DNA from: Vibrio spartinae
GTDB taxonomy: Bacteria; Pseudomonadota; Gammaproteobacteria; Enterobacterales; Vibrionaceae
Reading direction: 5' to 3'
Assembly (NCBI RefSeq): GCF_024347135.1
Contig: NZ_AP024907.1
Location: 2,657,001 to 2,721,000, forward strand
Length of the DNA: 64,000 nt
A program made the position numbers and the translations under genes. Position 1 is the first letter of the stretch. Each line of letters opens with the position of its first letter. Below are positions 8,578 to 16,905 of this stretch, one piece after another. Below the pieces are notes generated by a model that saw only the letters and a list, made by a program, of their open reading frames with translations, ran no database searches and was not told the origin of the DNA.

Positions 8578-9048
8578 CTAATCGGTGACCAGTGCCCGAA
8601 GGCGTTGCAATAACTCAAGCGCCGCCGCAAACGACTCCTGAAATTCGCGTTCGATACGCTCCAGCTCGTTGCGTTCAATATCACCATCGGCAAGCGCTTC
8701 AGATATCGCACGGCACACATCACCGATCTCGGAATGCCAGTTGCTGTAGCAATTGAGTAGTTCAACATCCGAGATCGTGTGATAATTACCGAGGAAATAG
8801 ATGGAGTAGTTCAGCTCGCTGGCCATCGAGCGGAGGATCTGCACATCACCGGTGAGTTGCATCACCTTCAGCGCATCAATCAGGCCAAATTTGTGACCGG
8901 TTTGGTGGGGGTTGATTTCGTTGTTCAGTACACCGGGCCGTTTATCGAGGTATTGCTCCAGACCGGCGGTACCGAAGGATTTTATGGTTTGAGAACAGGC
9001 GTGTATGACTTGCGCAAAGCAAGACGCCTGATCAATAGTCGTGATCAT
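8578..9048 (-). CDS. CII-like phage regulatory protein (Phage_CP76 type)
   Basis: 156 residues with the pattern of the phage CII/CP76 family found in P2-like phages of Vibrio and relatives: an N-terminal helix-rich region with GLIDALKVMQLTGDVQIL, then a long C-terminal helix (ELERIEREFQESFAAALELL). In such phages it is an early transcription regulator encoded opposite the repressor. It is the second gene of the early operon here, 183 bp after the ribbon-helix-helix gene. Confidence 0.75.
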   Translation of the reverse strand: MITTIDQASCFAQVIHACSQTIKSFGTAGLEQYLDKRPGVLNNEINPHQTGHKFGLIDALKVMQLTGDVQILRSMASELNYSIYFLGNYHTISDVELLNCYSNWHSEIGDVCRAISEALADGDIERNELERIEREFQESFAAALELLQRLRALVTD

Positions 9049-9122
9049 GTGACCTCCTGAAAATGGATACGTTTTCTTTTTTCAGAGGTCTGAGCTACAA
9101 TCTACCGCAAGGATGAAATGGT

Positions 9123-9150
9123 GTTGGAGCCGTGAGCATAGAGGTTACCG
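9123..9150. repeat. intergenic early-operon motif, copy 2
   Basis: GTTGGAGCCGTGAGCATAG followed by GTTACCG, a near copy of 2953-2981. It lies between the ribbon-helix-helix gene and the CII-like gene, again in a transcribed gap of the early operon. Confidence 0.5.
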
Positions 9151-9231
9151 CCTCGCTCATCATCTCAGTGGCAGACTGTTTCTCAGCCTCCGCCCGCTTA
9201 CATGGATTGCCGTCCGGTAAGCGGTTTTTCT

Positions 9232-9414
9232 TTAAGCCGCCTCATCATCAATCGGCGGCAAACCAAGCTCCTCCTCTTTTTCCTGAACCGCTTTCTGTAA
9301 AAGAATTCGGGTCATTTGTGCCAGTTTGCGTTGATCTAACGTTGCTAAACGCTCGATTCTGATCCTTAAATCTAAATCGCGTACAGTAACTTGTTCATAA
9401 ATTTTACTCTTCAT
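9232..9414 (-). CDS. small ribbon-helix-helix-like protein, first early gene
   Basis: 60 residues: a short N-terminal strand (KIYEQVTVRDLDLRIRIERL) followed by two helices (QRKLAQMTRILLQKAVQEKEEE), the size and layout of Arc/MetJ-type DNA-binding proteins. It is the first gene leftward from the switch region, the place where P2-like phages encode Cox or Cro-like regulators. Probably the anti-repressor/excision-side regulator. Function inferred from position. Confidence 0.6.
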   Translation of the reverse strand: MKSKIYEQVTVRDLDLRIRIERLATLDQRKLAQMTRILLQKAVQEKEEELGLPPIDDEAA

Positions 9415-9561
9415 ACTTACGTCTCGGTTTTATAAGCGGTAACATACACACTCATGATGTATTTTATGTAAAATCTCAGAATTACTATCATTAACATCAT
9501 AATACCGAATAGTAAAGTAGGTTTACTGAATTTGCAATGGCAATAGAGTAGGTTTTATAAG
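9415..9561. promoter_or_regulatory. lysis-lysogeny switch region between repressor and early operon
   Basis: 147 bp between divergent genes. It holds two palindromes: ATTTTA tg TAAAAT (9461-9474) and AGTAAA gtagg TTTACT (9511-9527). The core AGTAGGTTT of the second recurs at 9547-9555 just before the repressor start. These are good candidates for operators bound by the CI-like repressor and its opponent. AT-rich -10-like elements overlap them, but I cannot fix the exact promoters. Confidence 0.65.
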
Positions 9562-10362
9562 ATGAATTTTGACGAGCGTCTCATTTTTCTGATCAAAGAG
9601 CGAAAAAAAACACCTTGGGGGAAATCTCTTGGCTTTACATCTCCAAGTATCACAGCCATGTTTAACGGCCATATACCCGGCCCAGAATTCCTTAGTGCAA
9701 TTCATCGAGCAGAAAACGTCAATCTAAACTGGTTACTGACCGGACAAGGCCAGCCGTATGTAGTGAGCTATTATCAAAGCGCCGAAGCACTTAACGATAT
9801 AGTGCAGACCATGCTCGACGATGAAGACTGGATGGTTTATGTCTGCGCTTATCAAAAGCAGGCAACACTGGTGCTTTGCCAGCCCGGAGCATACGAATTT
9901 AAAGGGAAGATGGTTGACTATACCATCACCGAGGTTCTGGTTGGCCCGGGTAGTGAGCAATTGGCCGATATCCTGCGTAAACATAACGAGCGTGTACCGG
10001 TGTTTGTACCACTACTCACTGAACTGGAAAGAGAACAAATTACTTGTGGGCAAGTTGGCACCTATAAAATGTTCCATTCAATCGAACCACTACTTACCCC
10101 ACTTGCTGATCCGGATATCTCTGAACTGGAGTTCGGCAGCACCACACCAGATGAAACCCCGGTCAGTCTACCGTTAATGCGTGCTGTTGTTCGTCTGGTT
10201 GAATCCAGCGAACAGGAAGCTGGACTCAGCAATCCACTCACAACAGACCAAAAATCCCGGATTATTACTGCCGTGTATCGTCAGGCGGTTCGCTTAAACG
10301 TTTCCCCTGATGAACTGACTTCGGATGATGTCGAAACTGCGTTTGATGTTCTGAGAGATTAA
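9562..10362 (+). CDS. phage CI-type repressor
   Basis: 266 residues. The N-terminal 60 residues are a bacteriophage CI helix-turn-helix domain of the P2/186-like Vibrio type (FDERLIFLIKERKKTPWGKSL, SPSITAMFNGHIPG, NLNWLLTGQGQPY). The remaining part is a long effector/oligomerisation region without the Ser-Lys peptidase motifs of LexA-like repressors, so it may not be RecA-cleaved. It is transcribed rightward, away from the early operon, as expected of the maintenance repressor. Confidence 0.85.
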   Translation: MNFDERLIFLIKERKKTPWGKSLGFTSPSITAMFNGHIPGPEFLSAIHRAENVNLNWLLTGQGQPYVVSYYQSAEALNDIVQTMLDDEDWMVYVCAYQKQATLVLCQPGAYEFKGKMVDYTITEVLVGPGSEQLADILRKHNERVPVFVPLLTELEREQITCGQVGTYKMFHSIEPLLTPLADPDISELEFGSTTPDETPVSLPLMRAVVRLVESSEQEAGLSNPLTTDQKSRIITAVYRQAVRLNVSPDELTSDDVETAFDVLRD

Positions 10363-10625
10363 CCGATCCGATAGCAATTTCTGCCAAGTGTTTCAATGCC
10401 AGAGCCAGCACATGCTGCTCTGGTGTTCTGACGTCATTATTTCCAGCCACTATTATATCCATATGTTTAATCACTACTTTCTTATTTTTTCTCCATCATA
10501 AGTTTTTTTTATCTGAAAAATAGCTCATCTGGTTACATATAGCGGATCTGTATACGACTTCTCATTTCTTGAATACATATCGTATATTTTTCAGTTTCTA
10601 TTAATAAAAATATTAATATTAAAAG

Positions 10626-10934
10626 ATGAAGAATGTTCGACTGAAACAGGCAAGGATGGCCGTGGGAATGTCTCGTGAAGATGTGGCTGCAACAATGCAT
10701 AAGTCACCCCATACAATTACATCCTGGGAAACATCTGATCGTCAGCCCCGGACGATGCGGGAAATTGAGCGCTTATGTCAGTTACTGAATATTACGGTTA
10801 TCTGGTATCTCGCGGGGAAAGGCCCAAAGCATCCTATCTCATCAACGACCGAACAAGAACTGCTCAGTCTCTTTTCCGGGCTGAACGCGGAACAACAACA
10901 TGCGGTTTTACAGATGATGCGGGTGATGGGATGA
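10626..10934 (+). CDS. XRE-family helix-turn-helix regulator
   Basis: 102 residues. Residues 4-60 form a Cro/CI-type HTH: LKQARMAVGMSREDVAATMH, SPHTITSWETSDRQP, then ERLCQLLNITVIWYLAGKG. It lies 263 bp downstream of the repressor in the same direction, behind an AT-rich promoter-like stretch (10560-10625). Could be a second immunity gene or a host-gene regulator carried by the prophage. Confidence 0.8.
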   Translation: MKNVRLKQARMAVGMSREDVAATMHKSPHTITSWETSDRQPRTMREIERLCQLLNITVIWYLAGKGPKHPISSTTEQELLSLFSGLNAEQQHAVLQMMRVMG

Positions 10935-11290
10935 GAATAAAAACAATAAAGTCTGATCATTGTGAATGTCTATTCAACCGCTAGAGAGTTGTTGTCCATC
11001 TTCGTTTCAGTCTGTCTTAGTTGAAACGATTCTGCCCCAAAATCATCAATCTTTAGATTACTCACCACTTGCTCTTGTTAGTTCTTGACCTACTATTGTT
11101 AATAGCACTCTATGAATTGAGTTGTGTAATCAAGATGATACAGACCTGATCTGTAATTTGCTGGGCTCAGAATGAAAGAAGTCTGTGAGAACAGTGTGTT
11201 ACGCCCCTGATGTCTGTATTTTCTTTAAAAATTATAAAGATAGGGTCTGCTGAAGAGATACTGTTAAGAGCAAGGAGTACATTACAAATA
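10935..11290. other. gene-free stretch before cassette-like region
   Basis: 356 bp with no supported gene. At 11198-11204 the sequence GTTACGC resembles the R' core site of an integron attC (6 of 7 consensus positions). If real it would be the left edge of the first cassette (G/TTACGCC at 11198/11199). No matching R'' half is visible upstream. Confidence 0.35.
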
Positions 11291-12331
11291 ATGGAAAATC
11301 TCTCCAATCGATGGGCTGGCCGAATATATGGTACCAATACGGGCAATGTGTTTCTTGACCTAAACCAAGAAGCTGAGAATATTTCTGGCCGCTTGAGAAT
11401 AATGGATTCTGTCTTCGGGGTTTCCATTTATGCATACTCCGGAACAGTTGATGATCAGATTATTCTGCATTGCAAACCAGAAAGTGCAGATGACGGGACT
11501 CAACACGGGGATGTGACCGTTAAAGGAAAACTGACGCCACAAGGCAGCATTAAAGGAGAATGGGAATCAACGATAGGCACGGCTGGGACCTTCGAAATTT
11601 ATCCTCATGATATAAATGCTACTGACCCCGCTGAAGACGCAAGGGGGGGTAACCCAGAGCAAATACACAATAAAACTATTCAATTAGGCTCAGTCAGGCT
11701 ATTCAAAGATGACATTTTGCAGCTTGTCAGCTTCATAAAAAAAGATTTCTCAACAGGTCGAGTTATAGTCACATACACTCAGCGTGGAAGTGAATTAACG
11801 AAATATGCAGATGATTTTTTCAATCAGCTTGATGGTATTGATCAGCTAAATTACATTAAGTTTGTCATCCAAGAGCCGGAAGCATATGGAATAAACAGGG
11901 TTATCGTTATTGAATTGGTCGCAAACGGAACCAGTGAAATCAGGGTTTCAGGCATTAATGAATCTTGGGTGTTAGGTAAAGCAGAATCCATTTACCAAAC
12001 GATAAAGCCAAAACAGAACTCCCTTGTCACCACATACCGAAAGTACGGTCTTAACTTAAACAGTGTAATATTCGTAGCCATGCTCATCGTTCTTCCAGAA
12101 ATAGTAGACTGGAAGAACCGTGGAATATTTGTCATTGTGGTCTTCGCACTACTTAACTTTCTTTTATTTATCCATAACATGTTTATTCCTAATACGGCTA
12201 TCTACCTTGAGCAAGCTAAGCCAAGTTTCTTGAAGCGAGCATGGCCAAGTATTTTATCTTGGTTTATCGCTGCTAGCAGCTCAGTCGCGGCTGCATACCT
12301 ATTCTCTATTCTCAAGAATGGAGGCTCTTAA
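11291..12331 (+). CDS. membrane-anchored beta-rich protein of unknown function, possible gene-cassette product
   Basis: 346 residues from the ATG at 11291 (AAGGAG lies 13 nt upstream; an in-frame ATG exists at 11210). The N-terminal 105 residues are beta-rich with conserved-looking glycines (RWAGRIYGTNTGNVFLDL ... GKLTPQGSIKGEWESTIG, then GTAGTFEIYPHD). A middle alpha/beta domain (LQLVSFIKKDF.. to IYQTIKPK) follows. About three hydrophobic segments are at the C-terminus (SVIFVAMLIVLPEIV, GIFVIVVFALLNFLLFIH, ILSWFIAASSSVAAAYLF). The stop codon overlaps an attC-like site. I do not recognise the family; a soluble sensor/effector tethered to the inner membrane fits, which would suit exclusion or defence, but this is inference. 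Confidence 0.7.
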   Translation: MENLSNRWAGRIYGTNTGNVFLDLNQEAENISGRLRIMDSVFGVSIYAYSGTVDDQIILHCKPESADDGTQHGDVTVKGKLTPQGSIKGEWESTIGTAGTFEIYPHDINATDPAEDARGGNPEQIHNKTIQLGSVRLFKDDILQLVSFIKKDFSTGRVIVTYTQRGSELTKYADDFFNQLDGIDQLNYIKFVIQEPEAYGINRVIVIELVANGTSEIRVSGINESWVLGKAESIYQTIKPKQNSLVTTYRKYGLNLNSVIFVAMLIVLPEIVDWKNRGIFVIVVFALLNFLLFIHNMFIPNTAIYLEQAKPSFLKRAWPSILSWFIAASSSVAAAYLFSILKNGGS

Positions 12332-12412
12332 CAAGTTGCAGCACTTCAGCCGCTTTGCGGCTCGGATCTCCAAAAACTTCGCTTTTTCCGGCCGGTGTGC
12401 AAAGCGTTAAGC
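12326..12412 (+). repeat. attC-like integron recombination site
   Basis: 87 bp beginning TCTTAAC (R''-like, 6 of 7) and ending GTTAAGC (R' consensus GTTRRRY, exact). Inside, GTTGCAGCAC pairs with GTGTGCAAA leaving an unpaired G, the extrahelical-base feature of attC sites. A central AGCCG..CGGCT hairpin and a second A5..T5 hairpin form the variable terminal structure. The stop codon of the preceding gene lies in R'' and a new gene begins about 40 bp after, exactly as in cassette arrays. No integron integrase is present in this window. Confidence 0.6.
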
Positions 12413-12452
12413 CTTGAACACCGTGAACCCTTTTAATGCATAGGAGCATATC

Positions 12453-12800
12453 ATGTTTAAACCGACAATTGATGACGTACGTCAGGTATTAAAGGAAATA
12501 GAGGGGATTGAGCGCCCTGATGCTGATAACGAAGGAGACCCTTTGAACTCACCTTCAGTCTACAACTACTTGTCTGATGAAAACCAAGGGAAGGTGGATC
12601 GTGCAGAGGAAGTTCTTAAGGATTATGTCAGGAATCCTGAAGGTGGACCCAATAACAGAGCGATTACAGAGTTAAACAAAAGCGGATTTACCGCGCACTT
12701 TAACCAAGATCAAGATGATCCATATCGGTATGTCGGTAGCGTGAGTACCAGAGACTGGAAGGTAGATGTTAGCGATCCGTCTTCTGGAGAAGATGACTAG
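12453..12800 (+). CDS. small acidic protein of unknown function, possible gene-cassette product
   Basis: 115 residues, acidic at both ends (DADNEGDP.., SDPSSGEDD), start at ATG with AGGAG 7 nt upstream. No recognised domain, signal peptide or membrane segment. It follows the attC-like site at spacing typical for a cassette gene and is followed by an incomplete attC-like half site. Confidence 0.65.
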   Translation: MFKPTIDDVRQVLKEIEGIERPDADNEGDPLNSPSVYNYLSDENQGKVDRAEEVLKDYVRNPEGGPNNRAITELNKSGFTAHFNQDQDDPYRYVGSVSTRDWKVDVSDPSSGEDD

Positions 12801-12826
12801 TCACAATAGAGCGTCAGGAAATTGCG

Positions 12827-12885
12827 GCTTAACAAGCGCGGTCAAGCAGACAAATTTCCGCTTACTGCGAACGTCAACTAAGCTA
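12827..12885. repeat. incomplete attC-like half site
   Basis: GCTTAAC (12827-12833) matches the R'' consensus RYYYAAC exactly and lies 27 bp after the stop of the preceding gene, but no GTTRRRY partner is visible in the following 130 bp. GGAAATT (12818) and AATTTCC form an inverted pair across it. It could be a truncated attC at the right edge of a cassette insertion, or chance. Confidence 0.3.
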
Positions 12886-12959
12886 ACTACTGTTGTTTAT
12901 ATCAGGTTTACATAAACTTCAGATTGAAAATATTGTTCTACAAGCTGGCCATAGACTCT

Positions 12960-13973
12960 TCAGTCTCCGCTCCTTCCCAAATGGGGGATGATCTCCCCCT
13001 TCGGTACCACAAATCCACCGCTTAACGTGTGGCCGCCGTCACCGATAGTTTCAGTCACGCTGTCACACATCCATTCCGTATTGAATTCCTCCCGGTAATG
13101 ACCGCTGAGTGTGATATTACGTTCAGCCTGAATCCCGGCGATAAACGGCATATTCTCTAATGAGAGTTTGTAATCTTTGCGCTGTTCATTATAAAGCTTG
13201 GCTTTTGCGGCGGCAGTAGCAGAGTTCGCATCCGGAAAGATCTGACTCATCTTCCGTGTTTTCCCGCCTTTCTCCCCGACTCTGACCACCTGTTTTTGTC
13301 CCTGCTCCACCTGCTGCCAGAACGCTTCGACTGCATGAAAGTTCCCAGCCCCTTCCAGAGTAATGGTCGCTGTAACTTCATCAGTCAATGCAACAGGAAT
13401 CGCCGGGAGAGTTGTTCCGGAGACGGTTTGATTGTCTCCCCGCGGGAAAAACACCAGACGTTTTCGGATCACCTTCATCGTTGCACCCTGTTCTTTTGCC
13501 AGTTCCGTCACTAAGTCGGCATCGCTCTGGCCGGCCTGAATATAGTGCTCAATCGCAACAGTGCCGTATTGTTCGGAAATTGCGGGGGTCAGTCCGTTCC
13601 GCTCGGCAACCGTTTCAAGCAATGTCTTCAGATTGGTCTGGCTCCAGGTGAAATCCCGTTGGCTTTTAAAACTTCCACCTAAGTTTCCGGCGTCTCCGGA
13701 GAGGGTGATTGTCTTCTCCGGACAAGACAGCGCCACCGAATTTACCGTGTATAGCCCCCGGAATGACAGGAATTGTTCATCTGTGCCGGTATAGATCTCT
13801 ATCGTCGCTTGCTGTCGTGGAAAGTTAAGCTTTCCGTCATCGGCCAGCACCAGTTCAAAGTGATCACTCTCAATGCCGGCTTTATCGGTAATCGTCAGAT
13901 TTTGAAAAAATGGCCGAATCGTCGCGGTCATATCTTTCCCGTTAACCAGAATCTGAAAACAGCCTAATCCCAT
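12960..13973 (-). CDS. baseplate hub / late control protein D (gpD-like)
   Basis: 337 residues; the family pattern of P2 gpD and Mu gp44-type hubs: an N-terminal beta-domain (FQILVNGKDMTATIRPFF), a middle TWSQTNLKTLLETVAERNGL segment and the VTELAKEQGATMKV segment typical of phage late control D. It forms the central hub where the spike attaches. Last gene of the tail cluster, overlapping gpX by 10 bp. Confidence 0.9.
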   Translation of the reverse strand: MGLGCFQILVNGKDMTATIRPFFQNLTITDKAGIESDHFELVLADDGKLNFPRQQATIEIYTGTDEQFLSFRGLYTVNSVALSCPEKTITLSGDAGNLGGSFKSQRDFTWSQTNLKTLLETVAERNGLTPAISEQYGTVAIEHYIQAGQSDADLVTELAKEQGATMKVIRKRLVFFPRGDNQTVSGTTLPAIPVALTDEVTATITLEGAGNFHAVEAFWQQVEQGQKQVVRVGEKGGKTRKMSQIFPDANSATAAAKAKLYNEQRKDYKLSLENMPFIAGIQAERNITLSGHYREEFNTEWMCDSVTETIGDGGHTLSGGFVVPKGEIIPHLGRSGD

Positions 13974-14170
13974 AAGCTGATCTCCGGTGCTTTGGCAACA
14001 GGTTCCAACGGCGGCAGATAGATTTCGATACCGGCTTTCAGCGGGTGCGGCAGTGCAGAAAGTCCCCGGTTGGCTTTCAATACTGCCTCATATGCTCCGG
14101 GTATACCGTCATAATACTGATACGTAATTGCGTCAATTTGATCGCCGTCTTTGGTTACATAAATTGTCAT
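13964..14170 (-). CDS. tail protein X (gpX-like, LysM-type)
   Basis: 68 residues with the LysM-like pattern of P2 gpX: YVTKDGDQIDAITYQYYDG, NRGLSALPHPLKAGIEIYLP. gpX is a small tail/baseplate protein. Order U-X-D matches P2-like phages. Confidence 0.9.
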   Translation of the reverse strand: MTIYVTKDGDQIDAITYQYYDGIPGAYEAVLKANRGLSALPHPLKAGIEIYLPPLEPVAKAPEISLWD

Positions 14171-14172
14171 CG

Positions 14173-14565
14173 CTATGCCTTATCGGGGTATTCAGTGATC
14201 TCAAGCGTGAATTCAATTTTTCTGGCGACCCCTTTGGTAAACAGCTTACTTTTGTCTACATCGAGCCGCCGAACGGTCCATAGCCCCCAGTCTTTCCCCA
14301 GTCCATCAATTAAACGAAGCGGCTTACCTTTGTCACCTTCCGCTTTCATGGTTTCGGTCTGTTCCAGTCCGCCCCGGTAATGGGGAAAGATCACCCCCTG
14401 AAACCGTAAAGTGGAAAGCTCGGCTCCGATATACTCCGACCGTGGCTTTCTCCCGGCCAGATGATGATCAACCCAACGCCAGGCATGGCTTTCACTAATG
14501 GTTTGCAGTGCTGCGGTGCTGATGCTGAAACGGTAATCACCAAGCGCCATCATCACATCCTTCAT
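14173..14565 (-). CDS. tail protein U (gpU-like)
   Basis: 130 residues; typical gpU start (MMALGDYRFSISTAALQTI) and the GAELSTLRFQGVIFPHYRGG segment. gpU family proteins are tail terminator/baseplate-linked proteins in P2-like phages. The start may be the internal ATG at residue 5 or 6. Lies between the tape measure and gpX. Confidence 0.9.
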   Translation of the reverse strand: MKDVMMALGDYRFSISTAALQTISESHAWRWVDHHLAGRKPRSEYIGAELSTLRFQGVIFPHYRGGLEQTETMKAEGDKGKPLRLIDGLGKDWGLWTVRRLDVDKSKLFTKGVARKIEFTLEITEYPDKA

Positions 14566-14576
14566 CGTTCGGTCTC

Positions 14577-16904
14577 CTAACTATCAGCAAAGCCGACATT
14601 GCGGGGGCTTCTGCTGAATTTCTCCATCTGCTTAGCCACACGCATCACCATTTTTTCCAGCTTATTGATTTGCTCATCGTTGACATTGCCCTGAACATGA
14701 AAAACAGGCGCAAAGGTGATCTGTGAACGGTTCTGCTGACTGCTCTGGTGATTCTGAACCCGGTTAGTCAGGTTGGTCATCTCATACTGCTGGCTTTGTG
14801 TCACCGTACTGAATGACTGATTCACGGTCCGTTGCTGATTCTGCACCTGATGGTTGATTGTGTCGCCCGGTTGTGAGCGTCGTCGCGACTGATCAGGCTT
14901 CGGGTCGGTTTGATAGACAGCCGAGTGATCCGACTGATCGACAGTATGCTGATTCACCGTCTGAGTCCGATAGTGATTGCTTGTCTGTTGAATTTTATCT
15001 CCCGGAGTTGACTTCAGCATTCCTCCGACCCATCGGCCAATCGACTCGCCACCAAGACCACCGATCAAACCACCGATCGCAGTACCGATTCCCGGTAGAA
15101 TCCAAGATCCAATAGCTGCTCCAGCCAGTGCGCCGCCCAATCCGCCAGCGGTACCGCCGACCGCTTTGGATTTCTGCTCACGGCTTAATGAATCGTCCAT
15201 CAGCGTCGAACCTATATCGACGGCTCCCATCAATGCACCGACATAGGGAATCCGGCGGGTCAGTCCTTTCAGTAAACCGGGACGCTGGCCAAGCTGAAGT
15301 AAACGCTTCAACCGACCTGACTCACCCCTCAAAGAACCGCCACGGCGAGTACGGAAACGACGGCGCTTCCGGCCTCGCTTCCGACCATTCTCCGAAGATG
15401 AATCACCACCACCGAATCCACTGCCCGGCATGTTTGTGACATACACTTTGGCCACATCATTTGAAGCAAGCCGTGATTCCGGTGTGGTTCTCTTGTCTTT
15501 TCCCCTGAAGAACCCGGCAATACTCTTGCCGGTTTTCCAGACTTTACGTCCTGCCCATGCAACACCCAATGCACCGGCAACAGCCGTCGCCCCCGTCAGT
15601 GCTTTGCTGAGCGTGTCCGGATCAATATCATTAATCAAATCTGCCAGCGCTGCGATCGGTTCTGCCAGTTTTTTGTCAGCGAAACTCATCCAGGCTGTTT
15701 TCAGACTGGTCATCGCAGCATTCGCCGTCTTCGCGGCCCGGGCAGAATCCTGCAACACTGCCGTTCCGTCTCCGGAGATAGACAAAAACTGATCTAACTT
15801 TTTGCCATCTTCACCGGCAAGCACTTTCAGGGTTCTCATGGCTTCATCACCGAAAAGCTGACTGTATTGGGTAATGTCACCGTTCGTCGCTGCCATAATC
15901 TCCTTCAGGATGACAGGAATAGAGCGAAATTTCTTTTCTCCACGTTCTAAAGCTTCTTCATCAAAAACCTGAATACCCAATTTTTCAATCTTTGAGTAAT
16001 TGGCGGTGATATCTTCAAGAACCGATTCCATGGAGCTGGCCGCTTCCGCCGCGGAGCCGGATCCCATCCGGGACATTTGCAACAGAGCCCCCATTTCCTG
16101 AACGGCCTTCGGCCCGGTCCTTCCCATCGCGGCATATGCGGCAGCAACCGAGGCACCTTCCGATGCCAGATTCTGCAAGGTGAATGCACCGGCTTTACCC
16201 TGCACAACCAGTGTATCGATCGCAGACAGGACATCTTTGCTATTCTTCAATCCGAATTTCTGCGACATATCGGCAAACATTTCTCCGACGTCGGCCCCTT
16301 CCGCACCGGTGGCCTGCATCACCCGGCCGATATTGGTCATGTTTTCCTGAGCGAATTTCAGATCCCCGGTTTTTTCAACGATTTTCTCGACTGCGGCAAG
16401 CATCTCTCCCTGATCAACTCGAATATCCGATTGCTGGGCAGTGGCAAACATTTCAGCACGAAGTGCAGCCATCTCTTCTTTGGATTTTCCTGCCTGTATA
16501 CCTAATCGTTCATAACGTTCTTCCAGCCCCATGACGGCATGAGCGGAGCCGACACCGGCGGCACCACTGGCTAAAGCCGTCCACTTGTTGCCGACCTGAT
16601 CCAGACCGTCCGCCATTTTGTTGATACTTTTCCGCATCAGATGACTCTTGCGTGCCGCGTCACCAATCTTCTGCGTAAAGGACTGAACGTTCTTTCCTGC
16701 GGCCATGATACGCCGACCCAGCGTCGTCACAGAACGACCGGTCCCTCGGCTTTCTCGCCCCAAGGAACGGGTTTCACGGCCTAGTCGCCGGGTACCACGG
16801 CCCAGCCGTTTGTTTTGCTGTTCCAACTGGTGAAAAGCCCGGGGAACCGTTCGATCCACCCGGGCTGAAACACCAATTCCGACAGATGCGTTTTTATCTG
16901 CCAT
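14577..16904 (-). CDS. tail tape measure protein (gpT-like)
   Basis: 775 residues, the longest tail gene, which sets tail length. The N-terminus is a run of Arg-rich repeats (GRGTRRLGRETRSLGRESRG). A phage tape-measure core spans about 90-480 (GVGSAHAVMGLEERYERLG, GADVGEMFADMSQKFGLKN). A strongly basic patch (KRGRKRRRFRTRRGG) is at about 510, glycine-rich membrane-like segments at about 585-650, and a Gln/Asn/Thr-rich tail follows. The E/E' chaperone genes lie immediately upstream, as in P2. Confidence 0.95.
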   Translation of the reverse strand: MADKNASVGIGVSARVDRTVPRAFHQLEQQNKRLGRGTRRLGRETRSLGRESRGTGRSVTTLGRRIMAAGKNVQSFTQKIGDAARKSHLMRKSINKMADGLDQVGNKWTALASGAAGVGSAHAVMGLEERYERLGIQAGKSKEEMAALRAEMFATAQQSDIRVDQGEMLAAVEKIVEKTGDLKFAQENMTNIGRVMQATGAEGADVGEMFADMSQKFGLKNSKDVLSAIDTLVVQGKAGAFTLQNLASEGASVAAAYAAMGRTGPKAVQEMGALLQMSRMGSGSAAEAASSMESVLEDITANYSKIEKLGIQVFDEEALERGEKKFRSIPVILKEIMAATNGDITQYSQLFGDEAMRTLKVLAGEDGKKLDQFLSISGDGTAVLQDSARAAKTANAAMTSLKTAWMSFADKKLAEPIAALADLINDIDPDTLSKALTGATAVAGALGVAWAGRKVWKTGKSIAGFFRGKDKRTTPESRLASNDVAKVYVTNMPGSGFGGGDSSSENGRKRGRKRRRFRTRRGGSLRGESGRLKRLLQLGQRPGLLKGLTRRIPYVGALMGAVDIGSTLMDDSLSREQKSKAVGGTAGGLGGALAGAAIGSWILPGIGTAIGGLIGGLGGESIGRWVGGMLKSTPGDKIQQTSNHYRTQTVNQHTVDQSDHSAVYQTDPKPDQSRRRSQPGDTINHQVQNQQRTVNQSFSTVTQSQQYEMTNLTNRVQNHQSSQQNRSQITFAPVFHVQGNVNDEQINKLEKMVMRVAKQMEKFSRSPRNVGFADS

Positions 16905-16905
16905 C

